Of a stretch of DNA of 64,000 nucleotides, positions 33,964 to 45,010 are shown piece after piece. Under the pieces are notes generated by a model. It saw nothing but the letters and a program-made list of their open reading frames with translations. It searched no databases and was not told where the DNA came from. The DNA comes from Gonapodya prolifera JEL478 (Eukaryota; Monoblepharomycota; Monoblepharidomycetes; Monoblepharidales; Gonapodyaceae): contig KQ965768.1 of the NCBI GenBank assembly GCA_001574975.1, positions 133,641-197,640 of the forward strand. The letters are read 5' to 3'. Both the position numbers and the translations under genes were made by a program. Each line of letters opens with the position of its first letter. Position 1 is the stretch's first letter.

Positions 33964-36900
33964 ACTCACCTACCCCCCGTCCCACTTTCCACAGCAATCT
34001 CCGCCAAACGCAACCTGCGCCACGTCTCGCTCAAAACCTACCTCCTGACCGCGCCCGAAGTCGGCCTCTCCCACCTGGCTCGGCCCGTGCCCTGCCCTCG
34101 CCCCGGGTGCGGACACTCTGTGATGCTCAAGTTTGCCGACCTCGGGTGGGCCGACGAGAACCCCGAGGCGGGCGCGGGCGGGGGAGGGGGAGAGGGAGAG
34201 GGAGACTCGGACGCCTCGTACGAGCCTGACTTGCGACTGGTCATCCAGACGTGCAATGCCGTGCGGGATAAGAAAAAGTGCGGCGGGAGGTTCGCCGTGC
34301 CCGACTGGTGGGCCGGCAGGCCGACCATTGACTACTCGGCGCTCGATTCGCGACTTAAGCGAAACGGTCTCGTCGAGGTGTCCCGCCGCAACGAGGAGGG
34401 CGACGCAGCAGCCGCCGCCGCCGCCGTGCCGAGGAAACGCCGCAGGGGGGGGGCTGGTGGAAGTGGAGGTGGGGGCGCCAAAGCTGCCACGGGGGCCGAT
34501 GGGTCCGCACCTGCCACTGCCGGTAACCTCCCGCCGCCGCCTCCGCTGGAAGAGCCGGGTTCGTCCGGATACGAGAGCGGGCAGAGCAGTTGGACGACCA
34601 TGACGGGGACTACGGCCGGGTGGGACGGGGACGGGGATGGCGACGCAAGGGGCGCGGGGGGAAGGAGAGGTGGCGGGGCGGGCATGAGCGATGACGATGA
34701 CGAGGATGGGGATGGGATGGGAATGGGGATGGGGATGGGGATGGGGATGGGGATGGGGATGGAGAACGCGGTGAACCTGATGGATCTAACTGGCGAGCGC
34801 GGTGGAGGTCAGTGGGGGTGGGACGCGTGGGCGGACGGAGGAACGGTGTGGGGCGTGGGAGCGTTGCCGAGCGGGATGGGCCAGCAAAAGCAACAGCAAC
34901 AGCAACAGCAGCAGCAGCAGCACAATATCTTGACCTGGAGTGTGCCGGTCACGCAGCATCCCGCGACGATGGGAAGACCCGCGACCGCCCCGGTGGGCCC
35001 GCAAGTGATGGCCCAGTCGCAGGTGCAGGTGCAGGTGCAGGTGCAGCAGCAGGCGCAGGTGCAGTCGCAGTCGCAAGTCCAAATGCAGGCGCAAGTGCAA
35101 TCACAGCAACCACTGGCGCAGGTGGCTGCGCAGATCTCGCGGTCCATATCTGCACTTGGAAGCGGCGGGACCGGTATGGGCATGACGCCGGCCGCTCCAG
35201 CGTTCCCCGTGCGTCCCGCCAGCCAGCCACACGCACAACCGGCGCCCCCACCCGTGACGCTCGCATGCAGCGCACCCCCGGCGGCGGGTGTTAATATGAA
35301 AGTGGAGGCTGTGGGCGTGCGACAGTACCAGATGATGGTGCAGCAGGCCATGTTGCAGCGTATGCGGGAGCAGGAACAGGAGCAGGAGCACAAGCAGGAG
35401 CAGGAAAGGTGGGGTGCGAGTGGAGGTGTAGGGAGCGTGGGCCATCCCGTTTCGACCTCGAATCCGACTCACCTGCAAGCACACATGCTTGGGACGGGTC
35501 CCGCACCCCTCTATTTGACTGGCCCCGCTCCCCCGCACGGAGCCGGTCCCTCACCGGGGGGTTTGTCTGCCCACACTCCTCTTTTGCACCCTGACGCGCC
35601 TGAGATGCTCCGCCGGGCGCGGTCCGTCCCTGTACTGGAGGGTGACGACGGCGCGGGGCGGGCGGGGTGGCATGAAGCTGTCTCGGGTGGACAGGCGGGG
35701 ATGCACGGCGCTGTCGCGGCCCAGGGGGGGCATGTGGGACTTCATGAGGCACGGCAGGGCGCGACGGGATTGCGGCGGTCGGTGTCCAATGTAACTAGTG
35801 GCGGAGGAAGACGAAAGAGCGTAACGTCACCTCCCGGAGTGCACGTGGATGCGGCGGGTGGAAGTGCGGGGGCGGGGAATCACGGGCACCCACACCCACA
35901 CCCGCACCCACACGCTCACCCACACGGACACGCCGCCCACGTCCACCATCCTTACTTCCACCCGACGTTCCACCCGTCCCCCCTGTCACACTCGCTGGAC
36001 CACCAACCACGGCCGGGAGATGCCCAACACTTGCAGGCAGTGGGGGTGGTAGGCGGAGCGGGAACGGGCACGGGCCCCGTCCGGTCGCGGCACTCAAGAA
36101 CCCCATCAAGAGCGCATTTGACTTTAGCGATGCCCGGTAACGCTGTCGGTGGTCCCGGATCGCCCAGTCCGCGCACCGCGAGCCCCGCGTCGGCTGGGTC
36201 GGGTAGCGTGGGGCAGGGCGGTTTGTGGGCGGGGCCTGTGGGTGGAGGGTTTGTGGGAGTGCCCGTGACGGTTGGAGTGAGCCACGCGATGCAGCACGTT
36301 CCCGTCACCCAGCAACAGCACCCGCACACGCTCCAGCACCCGCATCAGCATGTCCACCAGCCGCACATGTCGCCGCAAGCTCATCATCCGCAGCTGCACA
36401 TGCCTGTCCCGATATCCATTCCCCTGGCGCTGTCGTTTGCGAGCTCCTCTACGTCGTCAGTGGGGTCCGAGAGGGACACTGCGTCAGTTTCGGCGTCCTC
36501 GTCGGCACCGGCGAGTCCCGCGTCGAGCGTGTCCAGCTCGGTCTTTTCGCAGTTTCAGAACGTACTCAGGATCGCGGATTGGGGCCCGCCGGCACCGCAG
36601 GGCGGGCACAACTTCTCGACGCAGTTTGGAAACCCGTCTGTGTCGCCGTCGCCGTCGCCTGGAGCGTTGCATCTTGCGCAGGGTGGGCGAATCCCCAACG
36701 GACCCTCCGTCAATGCAATGTCGCAAACTTCCTCCACTCGGATGGCCTTTCTAGAGCTTTGGTCTGTCGTGGACAGGGACCAACTCGACGCCGTGAACCA
36801 GTCTGGTGGTGGTGGCGGCGGCGGTGGGGGCTCCGGGGTGTTTGATGAAGCTGCCGCGGCGGACCTGGCTGAGCTGCTGCGCTTCGATGGAGACTTTGGT

Positions 36901-37335
36901 GACGACGATGGAATCGAGACAGGCCGGGCCTTTGGGATTGATCTGGGCTTTGGAGCAGGACTGGATGGGATGGGGCGCACCAGTATGATCGAAGGTATCG
37001 ACCCAGAACTGGCAGAGGCGGCTGCGGCGGCCATGGCTGGTGTGGACGGAGTGGACTATGGGGATGCTGAAGGAGGCTCCGGGAACTTTTTCGGTGCGTT
37101 TGCTGATCAAACGAACACTGGCCAAGGCGAGCATGTCGTAAAGAACAAGTACTCCGAACAAGGCACTTTGGTTGGGGTGGTGGGCAGCGGTGGAGTTCCT
37201 GTCAGTGGCAATGAAGGACAGCTCGAACAGGGTTCAGACGATGAAGAGGTTGTGATGCAAGACTCGGACACGTTTGAGTGGGTTGCGATGGAAGGAGTGG
37301 AGGGAGAGGATACGGGACCGGACTTGTACGGATGA
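32997..37335 (+). CDS. family A-D protein, member D, the largest member
   Basis: Exons 32997-33621 and 33995-37335, 1,321 aa. ATG 32997 has good context (GCAGCCATGG). The N-terminus is acidic, followed by a Ser-rich stretch. Near residues 178-205 the duplicated motif reads SDCVTGGIHGIEKRRED then TECSKGGIN. After the intron comes KRNLRHVSLKTYLLTA and the core CPRPGCGH, VMLKFADLGW, DLRLVIQTCN with KKKC, WWAGRPTIDYSAL, LKRNGLVE. The tail of about 1,000 residues has a Gly-Met run, a glutamine run, VQ repeats, His-Pro repeats and Gly/Ser stretches, and ends acidic (DSDTFEWVAMEG). Such tails are common in fungal transcriptional regulators. Function is unknown and DNA binding is only inferred. Confidence 0.78.
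33934..33963 (+). repeat. 30-base C tract in the intron of member D
   Basis: Thirty consecutive C, about 30 bases before the 3' splice site (CCACAG at 33989-33994). It may act as an extreme polypyrimidine tract. Its length may vary or be misassembled. Confidence 0.95.
34706..34763 (+). repeat. (GGGGAT)n microsatellite coding for Gly-Met in member D
   Basis: Array of GGGGAT-like units, some GGGAAT, read as alternating Met and Gly. A CAG/CAA array for glutamine follows at about 34886-34921 and a CAGGTG array (Gln-Val) at about 35017-35046. Confidence 0.85.
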
Positions 37336-38154
37336 CAACGGGTGTTATTGGACATTGTGCTTTCAGATTGTGGTGTGACTCTGTCCCAACTTCAAGGAGA
37401 GAAAAAAAGGCCAGTTGGTCGTTTTTGATTCATGTATTTCATATTACGATTTTACCAACGTTAACGTGTTTGACTATGACACAGTAACTTTTTCAAATGT
37501 TTGAATTACAATTGTGCTGTCACAACATCCCAATGCACTCCAACATCACTTGGTGTAGCGTGGGACTGTTCACCTGTCTTCTCCATTCTTTGCACCACCT
37601 CACCTGCCTTTTGTTCTCATTCACGCACATGTGTTTGTTGCAGACAGATGCAAAGCAGTTCCCATGCCACCACCCCACTGTCGAAACACAGTCAGAAGAA
37701 AAGTTTTGTGCGAGCAACCACAAATAGCCCCTCACCCCCAACACCCCAACCGATCGGTATTCCGCAACTAGACTCAAAATCACATGCGGAAACTGTCGGA
37801 AATATCTTTTTGCAGTTTGACAATTACGAGTTTATGGCCGCAAAGGTCCGACCATGGCCAGCCCAAAGAGACGTCCAGGAAGTTTCCGAGGAATTCCTGT
37901 GGGCATTAGTGGACTGCTTTGTTTCCTAACTTGCAAATTGCGAAGGCGTTGGAGGAGAGTTTGCCACCAAACCCTGATACCTGACAGGGCTGTATCCGCG
38001 TCTCCCAATTTCTTGTGACCCAATGCGGCCCGGAGATAAAAGTTCTGTTATAAAAACACCGGTCCCATCGGAACGAATTCTGTTCGAACAGTCCTCCACG
38101 GATCGACAGTCACCTCCGTTACTTCCATCAACCAACACCACACCATCACACATC
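37336..38154. other. intergenic region upstream of the permease
   Basis: About 820 bases. A plus-strand frame of 142 codons at 37501-37929 has no recognisable motif and is not called. A TATAAAA is at 38049-38055. Confidence 0.5.
38049..38055 (+). promoter_or_regulatory. possible TATA box of the permease gene
   Basis: TATAAAA about 100 bases upstream of the permease ATG at 38155, a normal distance for a fungal core promoter with a short leader. Sequence match only. Confidence 0.4.
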
Positions 38155-40622
38155 ATGGCAACTCTCAGCGAGGACGAGATCCGTCTTGCAAAAATGGGAT
38201 ACAAGCAGTGCGTTCCGCTGATGGCAACATGGATTCAGCTGATGTAACACAATTCTTGCAAACAGAGAGTTCAATCGTGGATTTAAGTTCATCCACGTGA
38301 GCACACAGCCAGCTCCTTTTTGAAGAGAACTCAACTAAGCTCTCGCCTCCCCCAACAAACTAGAACTTTGGTGTCTCGTTCTCCATCCTCTCGGTCATCG
38401 TAGGAGTGAACACACTGCTATCGTACGCTCTGGTTGCTGGTGGAAGTGCCGGAGCAGTGCTGGGATGGATCGTGGTGTCTTTCTTCACTATTCTCGTCGG
38501 TTACTCGTAAGAAGGCATTCAGAATCTCTCTCAGTTTGCGCGGTGGAGTTCTAACGTGCTCGGGGCTCTTTTGGCACAGTCTGACGGAAATTTGTTCTGC
38601 CATGCCCACGGCAGGCGGTCTCTACTTCTGGGCCGCCAGACTTGGGGGTGAAAAGTGGGGACCCGTCTTGTCTTGGTACACTTCTTGGATCGTTATTATC
38701 GGTATGTCAAGCGTGGATACACCCTCCAATTGTCGGCGTCTTCACCCTTCACAAATCTAGGTGGTGTATGCGGATTTGTGTCTGGCTCCTACTCGATCTC
38801 CCAATTCGTTTGGAGCTTGGTCATGGGTGAGCGTCATGATATGGACCAGCCTTTGACGGTTCGGTCCGTATTGGTTCCACAAAACTCACACCACTACTTG
38901 CAGTTTGGAAACCCGACCTTCAAGTCACCATCGCGATGGTTGCCGTTGTCGCCATCGGGACCATTTTGGTTGCCGCCATCCTCAACTCCATTCATGAACG
39001 GGTGCTCGGCCTTCTAATGGAGATCTCGGTCTACACCCACATTGTCGGCACGGTAGGTTCAAAGCAAGCACGAAAAACATCTACCGATCGTTGCTGATTT
39101 CATTCGGTTGCCGAACTAGGTTTTCGTCATCATTATGGTGCTCGTCAAAGCCCCTACCAAACAATCAGCGTCGTTCGTTTTCCAGTCGTTCAACAACTTG
39201 ACTGGTCAAGACTCGATGGGTTACGCAGTTCTTTTGGGTTTCCTTTTCCCGGCTTGGAACGTGAGTTTTCACTTAGAGTGATGATCCGTATCCATATTTC
39301 ATACCCACTGATTGGAATTACTGACACTTCGTTTAGTTCTTGGGATTCGATGCTTCCGCACACATTGCTGAGGAGTGAGTTGAAAGTTCGTGTCCATTGA
39401 ACAACAGGAGGCTCACAGACAAATCCATCAGGACCGTTGACTCTCACATTCACGCTGCTCGTGGAATCTACACCTCCATCACATCCGCCGTCATTTTGGG
39501 ATTTGCTTTCCTTCTCGCACTCCTCTTCTCCATCCAAGACTTTGACGCCATTCTTGCGTCACCGTACCCCATTGGGATCACCCAACTCTACATGGACGCT
39601 TGCGGACCCATTTGGACAACTGTTGTCTTGATTCTTGTCCTGATTTGCGGTATCTGCAATGTTGTTTGCTCCATGATTGCGAACAGCCGCGTTGTGTACG
39701 GTACGCCAGAGTCGAGTCTGTTCAGCCCTTCAGAAGTGATATTGAAACTTTTCTCTCTCACTTTCTAGCATGGTCGCGCGATGGTGGATACGGTGTGAAG
39801 CTTTCCAAGTTCCTCTACTATGCTCACCCTGTCACAAAGCTTCCTTTGAGGGGAGTGTGGATGACTGCTTCCCGTGAGTGACATCCCTTTGCATTTTCGA
39901 GCTGTGTTGAAGGATTCGATGCTGACATCACGATCGATCAATTTTAGTTGGCATGATTTTGTCCTGCATTGGATTCGGAAGTAACGTTGCACTGACTGCC
40001 TTCTCCTCTGTTTCAACAAGTGAGCGCTTTTCCCCTGGGTGTTCCGGTTTGGATACTTACCTTCCACTCTTCACTTTAGTCGGATTGATGGTTTCGTACA
40101 TGATCCCCATTTTTGCCAAGGTTGCTATCGCGGGGGACTCTTTCAAACCCGGTCGTAAGCCATCTCCGCCTTTCTGACGCCATGAGCACTTCTGACAGAG
40201 GGTTTCTGTTCCAGCATTGAACCTCGGAAGGTTCTCCAACATCATCAACTGGATTTCCGTCGTCTGGGTTGGTTTCCTCGCCGTGCTGATGTCGCTGCCG
40301 TCCGCGTACCCGGTCGTCGCGGTGAACCTCAATTGTAAGTCCATTCGTACAGTCGACGGTGTGTTCAAATGTCCAACGTCATATGTCTCCTCCTCCATAG
40401 ATGCCCCAATCATCTTTGTTTTCTGGGTCGGAGTCATCACTGCAATTTGGTTCGGGGTACGTAGTGCAGTTTTGCAATGTGCGGTCGAATTTTGTATTGA
40501 TGGCTGTGTTGTCCTTCCAGTCCGCCAAACACTGGTTCCGGGGTCCAGTCGTCCACATCTCGGAGGAAGACCTCGCCAACCTGGAGGAGAAGTTGTCTGA
40601 CACCAAAGCGCAGAAAGTGTAA
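38155..40622 (+). CDS. amino-acid/GABA-type permease (APC superfamily), 15 exons
   Basis: Exons: 38155-38207, 38266-38296, 38364-38506, 38580-38701, 38761-38826, 38904-39052, 39120-39260, 39337-39374, 39432-39700, 39769-39873, 39948-40019, 40080-40154, 40215-40334, 40401-40456 and 40521-40622; 513 aa. Family signatures: MGYKQEFNRGFKFIHNFGVS, TEICSAMPTAGGLYFWAARL with KWGP, WKPDLQVT, PAWNFLGFDASAHIAEET, SRVVYAWSRDGG, PLNLGRF and KHWFRGP. These place it with fungal GABA/choline/amino-acid permeases of the Uga4/Hnm1 type, about twelve membrane segments in the plasma or vacuolar membrane. The substrate cannot be told from sequence. The start of exon 9 was placed at 39432 because it restores the conserved AEET. 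Several exons are under 60 nt. Confidence 0.88.
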
Positions 40623-40881
40623 TTGGAGATAGTTTTGATATTTTCTGTATGTAGCATGTATGTACCATCCTTTATATATTTCAATCTGCAAGTCGCATTA
40701 TGCGTCCCCCTGTCGGACTTTACCGCCATCTCGGAGCGCACTGCATCATGGCTTCGTGTGGCGCTGTTCTGGACGGCCCGATTGGAGTTTTGGTCAGCAG
40801 GAGTTGACGTTGTTCCGTCTGTGTACCTGCTCTTTCCTTCCTTCTCCCCTGGCCCCCGCTGGTCGAAGAGCCATACTTACC

Positions 40882-42639
40882 ATGTCACATGAACTGCCTC
40901 ATGAGGTGATCGTGAAGGCGTTGGGCACGATCGGACAGAATGCGAATCCAGCAGACCCATCGGTGTGCTTGAGTTTTCAGACGCAAATTCCGTCAAATCG
41001 CAAAGAAGAAAACGAACTGATGCCTCTCTGTACTATTCGTAGATCCACATTCCCGAAACGTGGCAGCAGGAGGAAGAAGTCATTGGAATGAGTAGGCAAG
41101 CCTTGGGCTTAGGTACGCCGGATTTCACTGAATCTGTTCTGCGAGATTGTGTTCTAAAGTTTCTCATATCCCAATACCAGAGTACGAGACAAATTTCAAA
41201 CAACAGAATCACAAGGAAAGGTTGATTGCTCTCCGGGAAATGTGAGACTTTCAATATGAGTCACTACTCAATATGTGCTGAGCCAAATTGTTGTGTCCCA
41301 CTATATGTGCTTTCAAGGCTGGCCGCGACTCCGGCCCCACCGATGGAAATAAAGGACGGGATTCGATTTACACCCGTTGTCATACCACGTTCCTCAGTTG
41401 AGGGACTTGTGGAAATATCAAACCCCGGAGATGTGCTCGCTGGAGAATGGGTTGAGGCTGGCGAGCAATCAGATGGCAAAGGAGTTGTATTGTTTATTCA
41501 TGGAGGGGGAATGACACTCGGGACCATTAAGTCAAACCGTGACAGCACTCAAGAAATTGCACTTCGGGGTCTCAAAGTTCTTATTATTGACTGTGCGTTC
41601 GTACTATGTAACTCTTTTTGCTCCTTAGAGACTTATTGTTTGAACCCGTGTCCAAACCAGATCATCTTAGTCCTGAGGCTCAGTACCCTACCTCTCTCAT
41701 GGATTGCGTGAACGCGTATAAGTGGCTTCTCGAGGAGAACAAAGTCCCTGCATCCAACATCGTCATTTCTGGTGACTCGGCCGGCGGAAACCTTACCATT
41801 GCTCTTGCTTACTACATTCGGGACCATGGGCTTCCCTCTCCAGCTGGCATCGCCCCACTCACGCCTTGGGTAGACTTGACGCTCTCCGCCCCCACTGTGA
41901 AATCGAACAACCCAACATTCAATGCCTGCATGTTGGCGCCTGTGAATAAAGATTTTGGGGGATGGCTTCCGGACTGTGTCAGGGGTTACGCTGGAGAGGA
42001 CAGGGGAAAAGATAACAAACTTGTCAATTTGCTTTTGGACGACGTGAACCCTGAGAAGCATCTACCACCAATGTTTGTAAGTATCAGTTTGTCTTGCGTC
42101 TTGCTAAGACACTAAAACACGTCGGAACCAGCTCTCAACGGGTACAGTCGACCGCTTCCTCTCTGAAACACTCGCCTTCTTCATCAAAAGGGCGCAAGGT
42201 GGAGAGCATGTCCACATTGTCATATTTGAACATGGCGCACACGTAAGTTCAGGATTTGCCGCCCAAGCAAAAATTCAAAGTGCCCTCCACTACAGGTCTT
42301 CCAAATTGCCATCGGCTCTCCTGCTTCGACCCAATTCTTTGACGATCTCGGACGCTTCATCCGCGATGCTATTGCGAAAGCTCGAACCGTCCAGACATCG
42401 AGCTTCACATTTGTCTCGGCGGGACCTGACGTTGATTATTCGCCACACACCAGCTTGACGATCAAAGATGCCAAGCTCTATCTCAAAGGCTTGATTAATG
42501 CTGTCAAGGAGGAGGGAGCTACGTTTACCAATGGTTCGGAATATGTGAGTTGGGAGTGAATCTGATGTATCTTGGATGCAACTTTCTCACTCACATTCTT
42601 CACATTTCGTCCCAGATTTATGAGGAACTGGCAGTATAG
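40882..42639 (+). CDS. alpha/beta hydrolase, hormone-sensitive-lipase type, 8 exons
   Basis: Exons: 40882-40962, 41043-41112, 41182-41242, 41318-41592, 41661-42076, 42132-42242, 42296-42544 and 42616-42639; 428 aa. The oxyanion motif LFIHGGGM is near residue 132, the nucleophile motif GDSAGG has Ser near 201, STGTVDRF supplies the acid, and EHGAHVF supplies the histidine near 337. DYHLSPEAQYP is formed by splicing to 41661 and matches the DYRLSPE box of this family, which is why that acceptor was chosen. Expected activity is hydrolysis of short-chain or steryl esters. No signal peptide is evident. It starts about 260 bases after the permease stop, same strand. Confidence 0.85.
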
Positions 42640-42755
42640 ATGTAAGCACCGTGCTCGGAGATGTTTTCATCGAAAATCACACATGTATGAACAACTGGTT
42701 GCATAGATGTTAGCACCACGCATTGGTGCATTCATCAAAAGTTATCGAAAACATA
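42619..42755 (+). repeat. partial tandem duplication at the 3' end of the hydrolase gene
   Basis: A segment starting TATGAGGAACTGG at 42619 is repeated in diverged form from 42686 (TATGAACAACTGG), including ATAGATGT(A/T)AGCACC and a TTTCATC/ATTCATC part. The offset is 67 bases. The first copy contains the stop codon of the hydrolase. Confidence 0.7.
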
Positions 42756-43005
42756 TGTGTAAGCTATTTTGAATCACAAAGAGATACGCTACTTCCAAGT
42801 GACGGAATCGCACCCGTACTTCTGGCACAACGCTTGTCTGGGAACGGAAGGAGGTATCAGCTCCGTTGGTGTACTCCCACTTCTTATTATTCATTCAACC
42901 ACCAATCAGCTTTCCTTTTTTCCCCTCAGAACTACGTAACTTCAATCTAAAAACACCCATAGCTCCTTCCGTCTCTATCGTCTGCCCCTTCACACGCACC
43001 GCCCC
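42640..43005. other. convergent intergenic region
   Basis: Holds the second copy of the 3' duplication and then about 250 bases of pyrimidine-rich sequence before the end of the GH16 gene. Nothing else recognised. Confidence 0.5.
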
Positions 43006-44608
43006 TTACCAACACTCAACCTTAACCCAGCCGACCTTTACCCAATACTCTTGCCCCGCATCCCCCCAGTCCACGAACCCTCCCGCCCACTCCCGTGTGC
43101 CCTCATTGCTCGATCCCCCGTCCCACACTCCGATCTCCACGTCTCCCCGCCGCGTGGGAAACAGCCATCCACCATCATACGGTGGGTCAGGGCGGGGGTA
43201 CTGGACGCGGTAGATTGTGCGGACAGGAACCGAGTCGACTGACCATCTGCCGAGCGAAAGGGGGTAGGACGTACGTGAGGGCAAGGAAGTGGTGGGGTTT
43301 ATGGAGTTCGAACATCAGGCGACCAATTTAACCCATTGTGGGCGCCACGACTCCCGTACCAAGCGTACCTTATCAAGTCCTCAGTCCACTCGATCCCGTA
43401 CTCATGCGACCCTCCCTTGTCAACACCTGGAATCTCGTGCGCCATGCCGCGACCGTACTCAGGAATGCCGGAGCGAAACCAGTTGGTCCAAACTTGGGAG
43501 GTCTGAGCGTGTCGTTGTGTGTGCGGTGGGAAAACGTTGAGAGCGAGGTATGAAGCATGGTAGAAACATGTGCAGTAGTTAGATTTCGACCCGACGTTGG
43601 TTTCGAGGTCAATGGAAGGTGGCGTTGTAAAGGGAGATGGAAAACGCCATATTATCCATTGTGGTTTCGTCCGGGAGAAATGGGAACAATCACGCCAACG
43701 CATGGAATCGTAAAGTCGAGCTCTTTTTCCATCATCATCCAACACTCAGGCAAGTAGATGTGCACTTCAAACTCACGTTCGCCCCGACCCACTCGAAATC
43801 GATTTCGTCACCCTCGGGCGCAGCAATAACCATCGCCCCAACCACTCCTGAAGCCTTTGTCATTCCGGCACACACGCAGAAAAAATGTAAACAGCAACGT
43901 GACTATCTCCAGTTTAATCTGTGCCAGGCTGTTCACCGACTCACCACCCCTCCCACGTCCATCTCGGCCCTCACTTTCCCAAACCCCACCCGACGACTCC
44001 ACCCCAATGTTGTGGCCACACCTTCATACCGTCCCGACGTAGCCGGAATGAGAGAGTGGCGAAGTACCATCGTAAGGGCGCCTGTCGTCTCGTTGATGGA
44101 GTACTTTCCTATAGTGTGAGATCCGTGAGAATAGCCACGACAAAGTACGGTATCTACTATCGGAGTCCAACCTTCGGGGTTCACGCGCCAAGTAGATGCC
44201 GGGTAGATGGTTTCGTTGAAGGGAGGAGGGTTCTGGTGGGGTAACGTTGCCCATTGAAATTCTTGAGAGCTTGCACGGCAAACAGGACAAACAGGCACAG
44301 CTCACCGTGACAGGTTCCCGCACAATGGTTGTGGCTCGTGTTACAATTGCCCAAGTATCGTTCATTCCTGTTCCGTTCACGTCCGTTTTGTTTCCTCCCA
44401 TCGCGATCCCCACTCCCGTCCCATTCAAAGCCAGCGTCGCGTTCCCGAAGGTATAGTTGCCGCTGACGCACGCGTATCCGTCTCCGGCTCCCCTACCGGC
44501 AAGTCTCGGTCGCATCAGTCGAAGGACGCCTGGGCGGGAAGATCGGGACGGAACGGGCAAGACAACGATGGGGAGAAGAAGGAGAGGAACAATGGATGGG
44601 ATACGCAT
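43006..44608 (-). CDS. GH16 CRH-type chitin-glucan transglycosylase, 5 exons
   Basis: Exons on the minus strand: 44306-44608, 43945-44232, 43777-43854, 43369-43502 and 43006-43246; 347 aa. The N-terminus MRIPSIVPLLLLPIVVLP is a signal peptide, so the enzyme is secreted. RRVGFGKVRAEMDVGG is followed by ASGVVGAMVIAAPEGDEIDF with the catalytic ExDxE (Glu about 214 and 218), then WVGANTSQVWTNWF, HEYGIEWTED and EIGVWDGGSS, EWAGGFVDW: the usual order of the CRH subgroup that cross-links chitin to beta-glucan in fungal walls. No GPI-anchor signal is visible; the protein ends VKVGWVKVECW. The first 100 residues have several N-glycosylation sites. The exon 2 acceptor was chosen by frame. Confidence 0.82.
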
Positions 44609-45010
44609 GACGACACAAGTGCCACGGTAGCGAGTGACGATTGTGGTGTGGTGGGGTTGCGTTACTTTGCTGGAAGGGACACGTCAGCTCTGCTTTTCCG
44701 AAACCTCTATTATCAGACCCAACTCCGAACATCACCAAAGGCTCGGAAATGAAATAAGGTCAAACAAGCATAGTGACATAGCGCTGGGGTCCGGGCCAAA
44801 GATTATGTTAAAATTGACTTCAATCAGTAAACAGTCTCAAGTAAAACATGCACACGCCCCTATACACTGTCAACTAATATCATTCCCCCTGTCGGCCTTG
44901 CCTCGTGTGAATTTTAGGTTATCAAATGTTCTAGGTTGTACCCAACGTCCGGGATAGTTTCCCCTTGCCCTCAAATAGATATTTGAAGATATAAAGGATG
45001 ACTAGCGGGT
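44609..45010. other. intergenic region upstream of the GH16 gene
   Basis: About 400 bases, AT-rich in its middle; no frame or motif of note. Confidence 0.5.

Noticed and set aside
34332-36845. Long frames on both strands inside the tail of member D
   Set aside because: High-GC repeats keep several frames open; only the sense frame continues from the conserved core.
37501-37929. 142-codon plus-strand frame upstream of the permease
   Set aside because: No start context, motif or splice partners; composition unlike the neighbouring genes.
41593-41660. Splice to 41631 in the hydrolase, which also keeps the frame
   Set aside because: It would insert a segment that breaks the conserved DYxLSPE box; the acceptor at 41660 restores it.
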